Part shown: one piece after another, positions 37,064 to 47,886 of the stretch | Layout: each line of letters starts with the position of its first letter | How positions within the stretch are numbered: the first letter of the stretch is position 1 | Assembly: GCA_023362775.1 (NCBI GenBank) | Contig: JALMGJ010000003.1 | Span: 74,370,855-74,434,854 of the forward strand | DNA: 64,000 nt | Direction of reading: 5' to 3' | Source: Charina bottae | Taxonomy: Eukaryota; Chordata; Lepidosauria; Squamata; Charinaidae | The notes under the pieces: generated by a model | The model's input: the letters and a program-made list of their open reading frames with translations, nothing else | The model's database searches: none | What the model was told of the DNA's origin: nothing | Translations under genes and position numbers: made by a program

Positions 37064-37848
37064 ATAGGATTTGATTTCTCTTCAATTCTTCTTTGTCCCA
37101 TCGCAAAGGCTTCTTTGAGGCTTTAACAAGCCTCTTTTGTAAACCCAATAAAAAGACATTATCCAGGTCATTCTCTTGGTTTATCATTTGTATTTCCCCT
37201 TTAATTTTTAAAACTTCAGCCAGCTTCATTTGTATATCCAGTAAAGAGTCCTTATCCAGGTCATTCTCTTGGCTTCTATTTCCACCTTAAATGCCTTCTT
37301 TGTCTTGTAATCCACACTTTTTTTATCCAATATTTCTAATTCTACTACTTCTGCATCAAGCAAGATTTATTTCACATCTGTCATTCCTTCATTAACATCC
37401 TTTAGACCAGAGCTTTCCAAAGTGCTGCTGCTGGCGACACACCAGCGGCAGCGGCGGCGCGCGCGCGCACGGCAACAGCGCGGGGGGGCGTGCGGCGGCG
37501 TGCGCGCACGGCGACGGCATGGGGGGGCGTGCGGCAGCGCGCGCACACACGGTGGCAGCGCGGGGGGGCGTGCGGCGGCGCGGGGGGCGTGCAGCAGCGC
37601 GCGTGTGCATGGCAGCCGCCGTGCACGCGCGCGCTGCTGCTTCCGGGTGGTGTGGTGACACACCACGCTGTGTGTGGCGACACACTTTTGTGTCGCCACA
37701 CACAGTTTGGAAAGCTCTGCTTTAGACATAATCTATCCATAGAAGCAGACATCGTTACTGATATTTTTGATATTAAGTTTACTGATTTCTGGCCCCATTC
37801 TTCAAAGATCTCCTTTAATATTTCAAACGTTATAGTGTTTTCTGTCAT
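37064..37848 (-). pseudogene. L1-like ORF1 coiled-coil remnant, split by MITE
   Basis: After removal of the MITE, the minus strand shows an N-terminal stretch (37848 to 37728) and, at about 37275 to 37064, an open run with a twice-used ENDLD..LL motif spaced about 31 residues apart, rich in Lys, Glu and Leu as in a coiled coil. It then stops. The region between has stops. This suits the coiled-coil part of an ORF1 RNA-binding protein. It is not functional. Confidence 0.4.
37408..37719 (-). mobile_element. GC-rich hairpin hAT MITE, copy A (312 bp)
   Basis: Ends CAGAGCTTTCCAAAG and AGTTTGGAAAGCTCTG are inverted repeats. An exact 8-bp duplication 'ctttagac' flanks it (37400-37407 and 37720-37727). 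The right end keeps the family's 'gtgtcgccacacacagtttg'. The core differs from other copies: about three GC-rich units of roughly 40 bp with CGCG and CGCGCG runs and G7 tracts. It has no transposase. The many frames here, up to 158 codons (Ala/Arg/His/Cys-rich), are artefacts. Confidence 0.9.
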
Positions 37849-38262
37849 TTTGTAAATCCCAATCCTAATCAAAACCAAAAGCAGGTGTTTTTTTTTCTTT
37901 TTGCCTGGAATCTTTAGTCCCCTCTAGTATCCAATTTAAATCATAAAGTCTCTAATCTCTGTTATGACTTAGAGTAGGGAAAATAATTTTGGTTCCCACC
38001 AAAAGCTGTTTATTTTATATTGTTAGTTCCAAAATCTTATAATAAAAGTTTCAATATTCCAAATTTGTCTGGACCCTTGATTCATTTATAACTTTCTTGG
38101 TTCAAAATCTTATTTAGGTTTTTGCCGTTTATTTCAAATTCTTTAAGTTCTTAAAGTTATAGTTAATTTTTCTTTTGTTCAGAAATAAAGATAGACTCAC
38201 CATGTGGCTCTTCAAATGAAAGTGATTAGAAGTGAGGTTGGCAAACTTAGTGTCCTTTAAAA

Positions 38263-38479
38263 CAGTGGTCCCCAACCTTTCTGGCACCAGGGACCGGTCG
38301 TGGAAGAAAATTTTTCCACGGACTGTGAGGGTGGGGTTTGCAGGCAGGAGCCAATCGCGTGCACTGGGGGGCGGGGTTTGCAGGCGGGAGCCAATTGCAC
38401 CCACCAGGGGGCAGGGTTTGCAGGAGGAGCCCCATGGCCCACTTCCTAACAGGCCGCGGCCCACTAGTGGGGACCCTTG
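38263..38479. mobile_element. MER1/Charlie-like hAT MITE, 217 bp
   Basis: Starts CAGTGGTCCCCAACCTTTCT, reads 'ggcaccagggaccggtcgtg' and ends 'ctagtggggacccttg'. An exact 8-bp duplication 'ctttaaaa' lies at 38255-38262 and 38480-38487. The start matches the well-known mammalian MER1/Charlie-type hAT termini. The core holds three tandem modules like 'gcaggcaggagccaatcg', shared with the MITE at 15470. Frames across it are artefacts. Confidence 0.9.
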
Positions 38480-38939
38480 CTTTAAAAGGCTCCAAGACAT
38501 GGGTGGATCAGGTCCTGCTGGGTGCTGTGCCCACTGATTCAGCAGCCACTGAATCAAAGACCGACATCGTCTCAGGTCCCTCCTCAGCCAGCACTGATCC
38601 TTCTTTAACCAACATGGGTGCCAAGAAGCAGGGCAACCCCCCCACAAAACAGATACACATTAAGCTTTTTTTATTTTCACTGAATTTTTTTCTCATATGG
38701 AAAATAGGTTTTTGTGCCCAACTGCTACAGGGTCTTTTAAAAGAAATCAGAGTAATCAGGGCTGAAAGTATATACCTATTTTCTTTGTATTTGCATTATT
38801 TGTTTTAAACTTGCCAATTTTCTTTACATCTGTATTTGATGTCACATGATACTTTCTGATGGTCTTTGTTCCTCCTTGCAGAAAGGCCGATAGCACTATC
38901 ACTGTTTGTCTTGGAGATGTCCTCACAAAAGAACATCCA

Positions 38940-39083
38940 GAGAGAGGAGTACTGAAGGAATAGTTCTTATTTGTGTTTAATTATTTAAGTATTTTAAATG
39001 GTTTTATAATATGTTTTAATTGTTTGTTTTATTGTATGCTGCCCAGAGTCACCTTGTGTGAGATGGGAGGCCATGTAAATTTG
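38940..39083 (+). mobile_element. L2-like LINE 3' end
   Basis: AT-rich 3' UTR, then 'tatgctgcccagagtcacct' and 'gagatgggaggccatgtaaa'. The tail passes directly into the GATA/GGAT array. Confidence 0.75.
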
Positions 39084-39292
39084 ATGATAGATAGATAGAT
39101 GGATGGAGGGATGGAGGGATGGAGGGATGGAGGGAGGGAGGGATGGATGGATGGATGGAGGGATGGATGGATGGATGGATGGATGGATGGATGGAGGGAT
39201 AGATGGATGGATGGATGGATGGATGGATGGATGGAGGGATGGATGGATGGATGGATGGATGGAGGGATGGATGGATGGATGGATAGATAGAG

Positions 39293-39345
<53 letters not shown>
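39084..39345. repeat. (GGAT)n/(GATA)n array, 260 bp
   Basis: GATA units, then a long run of GGAT with GGAG variants, then GATA again. It is an expanded tail of the preceding LINE. The Met-Asp-Gly-Trp frames are its translation. Confidence 0.97.
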
Positions 39346-39346
<1 letters not shown>

Positions 39347-39850
39347 AACAGGCTGCTCTTTTTATATTCTGGGACCCTTAAACCAGGGACCCAGGCTACA
39401 TCTGATTCATTATTTTCCCCTTCTCTCTGTCTTTCTTTCTGTGTAGTTAAAAAAGGGTTATGTAAAACATGTTATTTGCTTTTTGTCTCTAATGATGCTG
39501 AGGATTTTGCCAGTTTTCTTTTCTCAAGTTCCTATATTTGTGGATGCCTCAAGCAGGTGGCAGCACCAGTCAATCTTTCTTCAACAAGCCACAGTAGTCT
39601 GGCTCACACATAAAGCTAAGCTAGAAGCCACCTGGCTAGCTTCACATTTCATGTTAAGACAAAAACAAATAAGCCATATGATTTATTAGTTTGATATATA
39701 AACAGCTTCACTCCACTTCATTCTAAGCAGTGTACATGGTCATCATGATAATAAGGAATAATTCTTATTATAAAATAATACAACAATAGTACATATAGAA
39801 AACAAAGTGACAACAGCAGCTTGGCTTAGCACAAATGTACTCATTTTTCA
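39346..39850. other. No recognisable gene
   Basis: Short unrecognised stretch with a 68-codon chance frame at 39483-39689. Confidence 0.4.
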
Positions 39851-39851
39851 T

Positions 39852-39895
<44 letters not shown>

Positions 39896-39950
39896 TTATT
39901 TGAATTTATCCCCGCCCATCTCTACCATGGTAGACTAAGAATTAAGGGCT
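39851..39950 (-). mobile_element. (TTTA)n with LINE tail, antisense
   Basis: About 11 TTTA units (39851-39897) followed by 'gaatttatccccgcccatct', the antisense end of an L2-like LINE. Only the terminal bases are present. Confidence 0.65.
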
Positions 39951-39976
39951 ATTCATTTATTTCACTTCTTCTAGAG

Positions 39977-40089
39977 CAGTGTTTTTCAAACTTGGCAACT
40001 TTAAGATGTGTGGACTTCAACATGCTGGCTGGGGAATTCTGGGAGTTGAAGCCCATACATCTTAAATTTGCCAAGTTTGAAAAACACTG
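39977..40089. mobile_element. Palindromic hAT MITE, 113 bp
   Basis: Nearly its whole length is an inverted repeat: CAGTGTTTTTCAAACTTGGC at the left and its complement at the right, with 'atgtgtggacttcaac' against 'gttgaagcccatacat'. The flanking 8-mers 'ttctagag' and 'atctagag' differ at one base and fit the hAT target preference nTCTAGAn. Confidence 0.88.
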
Positions 40090-40097
40090 ATCTAGAG

Positions 40098-41282
40098 TAT
40101 ATTATTTCTGCTCAGACAGAACATTTCATAGCTCTGTTCCATTAGCATCTGTGTGGGAATGAGAAGGAGGACTTTTCAACAGTGGCTGTGCATTTATAGA
40201 ATTCCCTCCCATTGGCTTCATCAATATAAACTTTCAAAAGGGCTTTGGATGCATTTGTTTTGAGTTGCTCTTAGGCAGATACTGAACTGAACTTTCAATT
40301 GTCTAACGATTTACAATGCAACACATATTTTTTTTAAAAAAATGGTTTCATTTTCATTTTGAAGGAATGCTCTGTTCATCTACAAAACATTTAAAACTGT
40401 TATTTTATGTTTGTACTTTTATTTGAATAGTATCCAAATAAATCCTGATGTGAACTGCCTATTGAGGTCTTTCTCTTAAAATGATGTGTTTGTGAATTTG
40501 TCTGTGTATCTATGTATATACACATTCCCTAGAGATCACATATGACTAACATTTGTATTGGTTAATTGGTTCATCACAAACATTTGACAGGAAAGAATAA
40601 CCCAGCACATGCTGCAAATATCCTAAAGGACACCCAACAAAGCAAATTTTCCATTCATGTTGGATGGAAATAACTAAGTAGTCGCTTAATTATTTTCCAG
40701 TATCTGTCTCTGATAGATCACTGACCATATGTAGTCCCTAGTTTATTTTTTTCTTTAGACAGCATCTTACTAATTGAAAACAGAAATACAATTCCCCATA
40801 TTAGGATACTTTGTGACTAGGAGACCCTTGTGCCTGCTCAGTCTGCTGTCCAAATACTGTTAATGGGCAACTTCAAGGCCTCTGCTGTCTTTTTTAGGGC
40901 TGTTTGAGGGGTAGCTTCTTATTTTACAGCCTGATGTTGCTGACCTGTATGTGTATTAATAAATTATCATAGGACAATTAATTTTTTAACCGTGCCTTTT
41001 AACAGAAGAACAGATATCATCTCAATTTTTCAATCAGTGCTGACAGCAAATTGCATAATATATTAATAGAGCAGATAGAGTCAATTATTCAGAGTATGTA
41101 ACAGTGGGGATTGAGATAGTGTAAGAATGGGAATTTGACAAGTATGTTTCTCTTTTAATTTGTGAAATAACAGTGGGGTATGATAGTAGAAGTAGAAGTT
41201 TCAAATTTATTTTAGCTTTGGACGCCTGCCTGTGATTTCATATCTCTTCTAATTATCACTGTAATGTAGATATTAATGCACG
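40098..41282. other. No recognisable gene
   Basis: Unrecognised AT-rich sequence. Confidence 0.4.
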
Positions 41283-41295
41283 TAATGTATAGTGA

Positions 41296-41628
41296 AGGGG
41301 CGTGGTGGCTCAGCGGGTAAGATGCCAGGCTTGTCGATCTGAAGATCGCAAGTTCAGAGGTTCGAATCCCTAGCCCCGCGTGACGGAGTGAGCTCCCGCA
41401 CTCGCCCCAGCTCTTGCCAACCTAGCAATTCGAAAGCATGCAAATGCAAGTAGATTAATAGGTACCACTTCGGTGGGTAGGTAACAGCGTTCTGCATGCA
41501 TCATGCCGGCCACATGACCGTGGAAGCATCTTCGGACAACGCTGGCTCTTAGGCTAACAAACAGAGATGAGCACCGGCCCCTAGAGTCGGACACGACTGC
41601 AAAAATGTGCGGGGGGAACCTTTACCTT
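41296..41628 (+). mobile_element. tRNA-derived SINE, copy 4
   Basis: Full-length, with A box 'tggctcagcggg' and B box 'aggttcgaatccc'. An exact 13-bp duplication 'taatgtatagtga' flanks it (41283-41295 and 41629-41641). The 74-codon minus frame is a shadow shared by other copies. Confidence 0.94.
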
Positions 41629-41641
41629 TAATGTATAGTGA

Positions 41642-42870
41642 CCACAAAAAAGCAAAATATGTTTTTATAGATTCATCCATGCAGCAAGCTTGTCACAGAA
41701 TCCACTATCACACATTCAGGTACAGCCAATAATCTTAAATATGAGTAATGATTGGATATCAAATGGCATGTACAGTGCGACATGTTGAGCACCCACAATG
41801 GACTCCAGATGGACAGGAAGAAAGTGGGAGTCAATATTCATGGGGCATGCCCTAAAATGGTTATGAGAATAGCTTTTCGGTGTCAGACAGTCCTTATGCA
41901 AAGAAGCAGTTGCATCTGTTTCTTTTAGTACAAGTAATAGAGGACAAAACTTGCTTATTTGCATAGCTATGAGTTCAGTTATGAAAAAAATGTTTAGAAA
42001 TTGAATGTTTGAGAAACCTCAGATCATTACATATGGATAGCTATGTATGACTCTTATTTTTCATACTAAGAATCCTAAAGACCTTTCTATCCCAGAATCA
42101 TAGACAAAAAAAGAAATCCACGAGAGGTAGGTGTAGAAAGGTCTAGAAAGACTGACAAACATACAAACATATGATCATTAAAGGAAAAATTGAGGAAAGG
42201 AACGACAGTTTTCATTGAGGTGATGTTTTACATCGTCAAATATGTCTCTTTAAAAGAAAAAGAGGGAATAAATCTTACTGCAGTAGATTGCATCACATTG
42301 TATTTTTGGAAGTCTTACAAATGACTGAGTTCTAATAAAGGATGCATCCAGAAATAGTTCACTTCTGCCACAAGATGCAAAACCTGCTTTTAGACATTGC
42401 TCTGGTATCATGATGCTTCAGATGTTTATAAGCATGAATATAACTAGCAAAGCCATGGTAGAGGAAGACAGCCTGGCTGGAAGAGAAAACTTCAGGGTAT
42501 GCCCTTCTCTTTCCCTAAGAAAGAATTTAAAGGGGGAGGATTAGGAAACTGAGCCCATTCCGACTTTTACACACAGCAGGAAATCCTTTGTGAGGGATTT
42601 CTTTTAGTGCTGCAAAGAATTCTCTATGAATTGGACCTAACATATAGAGCACATGTTCATGGTTGACATTCACTTACAGGCTACATGTCACCATGCTTTT
42701 CAAGAAAGCAGGGGTGTTTTGTTCTGACATTGCTTCAAGTGAAGGACACCTTCAAAGCATCTTTATGAAGCAATGCACCCCTCTGCCCACTATATAACAA
42801 AGTGAAACTGCCACATTGCTTTATGTTGTTTCTTGGGTTTGCCTTCCAGAAAAAAAGTTGAAAACAGAGT
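41642..42870. other. No recognisable gene
   Basis: Unrecognised. The 82-codon minus frame at 41716-41964 has no motif. Confidence 0.4.
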
Positions 42871-43035
42871 TTTCTGGAGGGCTTTTGGGATATGATACCA
42901 TGTATTGCTTTGGGAAGTTTTAATGTATTTGTAAGATTGTTGTTGTTGTTTATTACTGTGAGCTTCCAAGAGTCTTCTATGATTGAAGCGAGAGATAAAT
43001 CTGATTAATAAATAAATAGAAGTAAATAAATGTGA
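42871..43035 (+). mobile_element. LINE 3' end, L2-like
   Basis: 'tgtgagcttccaagagtctt' followed by 'gaagcgagagataaatctga' and a (TAAA)n tail resembles the 3' end of an L2-like LINE, with a GTT run before it. Confidence 0.5.
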
Positions 43036-44788
43036 AGCACCTAGTCATTAGGAAACATGGCTGCCTTGTGCAGGCCTATTACATATAGTTTCAGGGAAAA
43101 ACGAGACCCCTACAATGGCTTCTGTTTCTTCAATGTACTTATTTTGATTATAAAAAGGTGTCTTGTGAATTGCATATTCTCTGATTTTCCACTACTGGTT
43201 CTTACTATAGCAGATGCAGATTTCTGGTACATGCCAAATTAGAAACGAAATATTTATGTTACCCATGTGGTACAGATGATAGACTGCCAATTTGGAAAGG
43301 TGGAGAGAGTTCTATTAGGCATTAATAATTTGTATTAACTGATGATAACTACATATGAAGTAAGGTATATCTGATTATAGGGAAATGCATACTTGTAAGA
43401 ATTATTTCAGAAGAATATATGGGTCAAAAACTAAATCAGCTTTTTAGTTGTAGTTGAACAGGGGATTGTGAAGAACTTCAGTAAATGACTCTATGAGCAA
43501 AGATAATCCTTCAAGACTATTGTATACAACTCTCATCATAGCCTTTGGGTATATTGTTTGGAGATGGTAAGAGGTGTAGTCCAACATATCTGAGGTTCCA
43601 GACTGGTGAAGATGTCAACTGCTTAATTTCTTGATATCACTGGAAGACTGGCCATACGTACAAACAGCTTTTCAGGATTTTGATAATCATGATTGGCAAT
43701 TAGAATATGTTTCTTAAAACATTATCTCATTCCAGTTCTTATAAAAACCCTATCAGATTGGTCAGTGTTATGGCCAGAATGGAAGAAAATATAGCTAAGA
43801 TTAAGAGAAATGCTAGAATGATGTGTGTCTAAGACTACTAGTGAGTTAATGTGCAAATGGCAAAGTGGTTCATACTCGGAGATTTCTGATTCCTAATCTT
43901 TTTGTTTATTAAGTTTAGGGGGGAAAAACTAATAATGACAAAAGTATAAATGTCAATATTTGACATAGTTCATAGCTTTCTGATTCCTACCATAGTTGCC
44001 AAGCATTCAAAGTCTTTCAAGAAGGCTTTCATGAAGAGAGAGACAACACAACTATATAACTCAGTGAAACAGAAATGATATAACTCAATAGTAGTGCACA
44101 TGCAAAAGAGTCAAGGTTCAATCCCTGGATGTCAAATTAAAAGTGAAATTTGCAAGTGATGAGAAAAAATTCTGCCTGAAACAATAGTAATTTAACACAA
44201 TAAACAGCTTCCTCAATGACTGCTGTCCTTACTAGAGAAACAGCTGCTTGGAGATAACTTCCCTTTATTACAGGGAGGAGGTCAGGGTTTCAGGATACAT
44301 ATAAGAAAAAGACATTTCATCAGGCCAAAACAAAAGAAACAACTCATAAGCCATCTTGGTTGCATCAGCCAGAACTGAGGTGACACCTTTTCTTGGAAGA
44401 AACCATGACCCTGAACATGTCTATTTACAATCTAGAACTCCTACATGCCTCTTAAGTCAAAATAAAAGTCTCTAGGAGGAAAACACATCTCTGAAACAAC
44501 TCATAAGCTTTTAGGGAAAGCTAAACTCCCTGCCAGAAGGTATCCTACCCTCACTGCCTCTGCATGCAGATCTTGCTAATGATGCATGTCAATCAGACCC
44601 AGAAAAAGATAAAAACAATTCCTGCACAGAGACACACAGGCACTGTAGGAAGGGCACAAAAAGAGAGAGAGGTATGTGCAGAAATGTTCAGTTGCTTCTC
44701 CTAAAATTCCATGGCTGTGCTCATCTGGGTAAGACTTACATGCATGTTGGTATAGAATTAGACTTCAAATTCAGGATTTATGAATTGG
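43036..44788. other. No recognisable gene; MITE relic
   Basis: About 43555-43600 reads 'gtgtagtccaacatatctga', a piece of the palindromic MITE type at 24541. The rest is unrecognised. Confidence 0.4.
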
Positions 44789-44800
44789 TATGTGGTATCA

Positions 44801-45104
44801 TATACCATGTCGATTGGAAGATCGCAAGTTCGGAGGTTCAAATCCCTAGCCCTGCGTGCGGAGTGAGCTCCCGCACTAGCTCCTGCTCTTGCCAACCTAG
44901 CAATTCAAAAGCATGCAAATGCAAGTAGATGAATAGGTACCACTTCGGTGGGTAGGTAACAGCATTCCGCATGCGTCATGCCGGCCACATGACCATGGAA
45001 GCATCTTCGGACAACGCTGGCTCTTCGGCTAACAAACAGAGATGAGCACCGCCCCCTAGAGTTGGACACGACTGCACAAATGTGCGGGGGGAACCTTTAC
45101 CTTT
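44801..45104 (+). mobile_element. tRNA-derived SINE, copy 5, 5'-truncated
   Basis: Lacks the A-box head and starts near 'tgtcgattggaagatcgcaa'. It keeps the B box with one change ('aggttcaaatccc') and the complete 3' part. A 12-bp duplication 'tatgtggtatca' flanks it exactly (44789-44800 and 45105-45116), so the truncation happened during insertion. Confidence 0.92.
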
Positions 45105-45116
45105 TATGTGGTATCA

Positions 45117-45911
45117 AAGTCTTCTTATAGCAATTCCTGGTGGTGTCTCAATATTTTACTTTTTTGGACTATTTTTTATCCTTTTTGTTAAATTCTCACT
45201 GAAAAAGTAAAAATTCTCTTTTTTCCCCAGATGAACTCTGTTTCCTGCCCATTCTTTAGTATTGGTAATGAGTAATTCCCATACTGAAACCAGTAGAAAC
45301 CCAGCTCATCAGATACCCTCCTAAACGTATCACAGGAAGTAAGTTGTCATGCAGTGTGGCTAATCCACAGAATACCTTGCACCTTAAGGGATCTCTGGGC
45401 CCTTTGTGCCGGGTGGGGGTGGGGTGGCAGGGCAGGAGTATTATCAACTCTTGAACCTGACAGAGTTCAAGAGTCAGTGACAATTTATGGCAGGTATTTT
45501 TCTTTCCTCTGCTTCCAGTATACAGTAGCAAAGCTACTGCATCCTCAGTGGGAAGACAGTCTTTATAGGGATATTTGCCTACATGACATCTGGAAGTGTC
45601 AGTTAATGTGATCGCTAAGAGGTCTAGTAAAATGTTTCATTATCTAATATGTGCTGTAGTGTCTTATAGGAAGTATTGTATACTAAGATACAATATCTAA
45701 GTACAAAATACTTTCATTGTAACAGATATGCTATGCACACATGTGACTTTATATATTAATGTTGAGTGGCAAACAAGAAGATCAGCACATATTCACAATT
45801 TACAGAGAAAAGCACATATTTGTGTTTTACATTTAAAGCAGTGCATTTAAAGCAGGTATTTTGAACTTGAATTTTCTTAAAGTTGCCTGCTGACTATTCC
45901 TTAGGCTAATA
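45117..45911. other. No recognisable gene
   Basis: Unrecognised. Overlapping frames on both strands at 45256-45611 argue against coding. Confidence 0.4.
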
Positions 45912-45919
45912 GCCTAGAG

Positions 45920-46292
45920 CAGAGCTTTCCAAACTGTGTATCGCGACACAAAACTGTGTCGCCTGCGGGGCCCAGATGTGTCATGTCAAAACCCGGAAGC
46001 GCTGATGGCACGCCATCAGCGCTTCCGTGTTTTCCCGCGGCGACACACCAATGGCGGCGCGCGAACATCCAAAAGCGCCGCAGCCACGGCGGCGCGCAAA
46101 AATCAAAAGCGGCAGCAGCGCTTCCGGGTTTTCCCGCGGCGGCACACCAACGGCAGCGCGCAAAAACTGAAAGCAGCAGCAGCGCTTCCGGGTTTTTGTG
46201 CGCTGCCGCAACGGCAGCACTTCCGGGTTTTCCCGGGGCGACACACCAACGGCGGTTGGTGTGTCGCCGCGGGAAAACTTTGGAAAGCCCTG
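45920..46292 (+). mobile_element. GC-rich hairpin hAT MITE, copy B (373 bp)
   Basis: Ends CAGAGCTTTCCAAACTGTGT and CTTTGGAAAGCCCTG. Flanking 8-mers 'gcctagag' and 'gtctagaa' match at 6 of 8 and fit nTCTAGAn. The core repeats hairpin units built of 'cggcgacacaccaa', 'cggcgcgcaaaaa' and 'gcgcttccgggttttc'. It has more units than copies C and E. Open frames of up to 120 codons in three phases come from the repeats. Confidence 0.88.
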
Positions 46293-46300
46293 GTCTAGAA

Positions 46301-47005
46301 TGATCTCTTGATGGTTTGCCGGTGGAAGATAAATGACAGGTGCTGATCTCCTGCCCTGAGTTAGATTCTCCTTGAGTGTTTGGAAGGATATACTGCAGCA
46401 GTTCCCAAAGTTTTACATGTTTCCATCATAACTGCAGGCTCTAAAATTGGATGACAATTTTACCAGATTTCTTTAATGGAGAAGACAAAATCTCACCATT
46501 CACGAGGTGGGCCATTTTTCCTCAAGGCTTCCTTTCCCGTCGTCACTGAAGGCAACTGGCCACCGTTTTAATCCTTTACATTGCCTTAGATCTTACCACT
46601 GTTTTCAGGACATGGTTGATGATTTTTTAAAAATATATAAAGCGGGGTTTTTTTTCTGTGAATTGAAGAACTCCCCCCCCCCTTCTAAAGAATTTTTTTT
46701 CTGAGATTTTGACTCTGCTTTAGGCTACATTTATCATATCTTGGACAATGCAAAACATTTTCAGTTGAAGGGAAATGACAGATATGTTGTAAAAACAGCA
46801 GTTTTCTGTTTTAGAAGAAGCAGAGGATGAACAAGCTGGGAATTTACCAGTGGCTAAGTCTGAGTGCATTCCCCCAGTTGTTCTTTGGGGATTTGTTCTG
46901 TAGCATTTACTACATCTCTCCACTTACATACTTGAAAATATTACATACCAAACCAGTCTCCAACTTTTTGTCTTCTAGGGAAAATTTAACTTAATAGCAA
47001 TGCTT
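46301..47005. other. No recognisable gene
   Basis: Unrecognised, with a C9-C10 tract near 46673-46682. Confidence 0.4.
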
Positions 47006-47060
47006 GTAAAACTGCTCACTGTTCCAGAAAGTGGGAAATACTATTGCCCAAGGGTTTTTT

Positions 47061-47831
47061 TTGTACATTGTGGGGATATGTAACTGCTATGGTTTATTTT
47101 GAAGTGGGATAAGGGTTGAAGAATGTTCATCTGGTTTGCTTTAAGGATTTGATTGGTGCTATTTGCCTTTAAAGATTTGGATTTACTGTTTTGAATTGGC
47201 TTTGTTTTTTGGGTTTATTAAGATTGGGATTATTAAAACTGTTGTATTAGGGTTAAATAATGTTTATTTGGTTTGCTTTAAGGATTTGATTGATGTTATT
47301 CCTTTTTAAAGATATGGAATTACTGTTTTGAATTGTCTTTGTTTTTTGGGTTTATTAAGATTGGGATTATTAAAATTATTGTACTATTAAGTATAATAGC
47401 AGACAACTTATGTGCTTTTTAATTTGATTCTAATTATAGTAGACAGAAATGTATAGAATAGTGGTAGGAAGGGAATAATTAAATATGTTTTATCTTTTGG
47501 AGGGGAGAAAGATGTTTAGGAAACATATGGTTTTTTTTCTTTATTTTAATATAAGGGGGAGGAGTAACTGTACTAAGTGATTTTTATTATGTGATAAAGT
47601 GGAATGACTTATAGAAATAATGTGGTGTTTTGGTTTAATATAGAGTAGGAGATTGATTATGGAAATTTTGTATATCCTTGCTGTAAAAAGTTGGAAGCCA
47701 CATCTTTTGTAAATTAAAAAAAATTCTCTTGTGTTTCTGCATTTTTAGTTTTTTTCTTTCTTTGTAGTTTTTTGTTTCTTTGTAGTTTCTATTCTTTTCT
47801 TGAATCTAATAAAATTTATCTAAAAAAAAAA
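47061..47831 (+). mobile_element. L1-like insertion with 55-bp target duplication
   Basis: The 55 bases at 47006-47060 return at 47832-47886 with three mismatches by hand count. Between them lies an AT-rich element ending in a pyrimidine-rich stretch (47745-47800), 'ctaataaaatttatc' and a poly-A run. It contains a tandem duplication of about 137 bp (the copies align from 47133 and 47270). There is no coding region. The tail matches the L1-like elements at 17.1 and 36.6 kb in style. The L1-machinery origin is inferred from the poly-A and long duplication. Confidence 0.75.
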
Positions 47832-47886
47832 GTAAAACTGCTCACTGTTCCAAAAAGTGGGAAACACTATTTCCCAAGGGTTTTTT

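Larger units (their letters stand above)
36619..38254 (-). mobile_element. L1-like LINE, antisense, internally deleted
   Basis: On the minus strand this runs from a leader at about 38254, through an ORF1-like region starting MTENTITFEILKEIFEEWGQ (from about 37848), to a pyrimidine-rich 3' UTR (36655-36775 reads GAAA-rich on plus) and 'cagtaattaaaatcttcata' at the end. The hairpin MITE at 37408-37719 sits inside the ORF1-like region. No reverse transcriptase is seen. Its layout resembles the element at 17091-19199. The limits and L1 label are inferences. Confidence 0.55.

Noticed and set aside
37430..37660. CpG island marking a gene promoter
   Set aside because: The CpG richness lies exactly within a transposon with 8-bp target duplications, and no first exon is visible nearby.
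37367..37878. Long Ala/Arg/His/Cys-rich open frames on both strands (up to 158 codons)
   Set aside because: They cover a GC-rich MITE with few stop codons by composition, occur in several phases at once and end at the transposon boundary.
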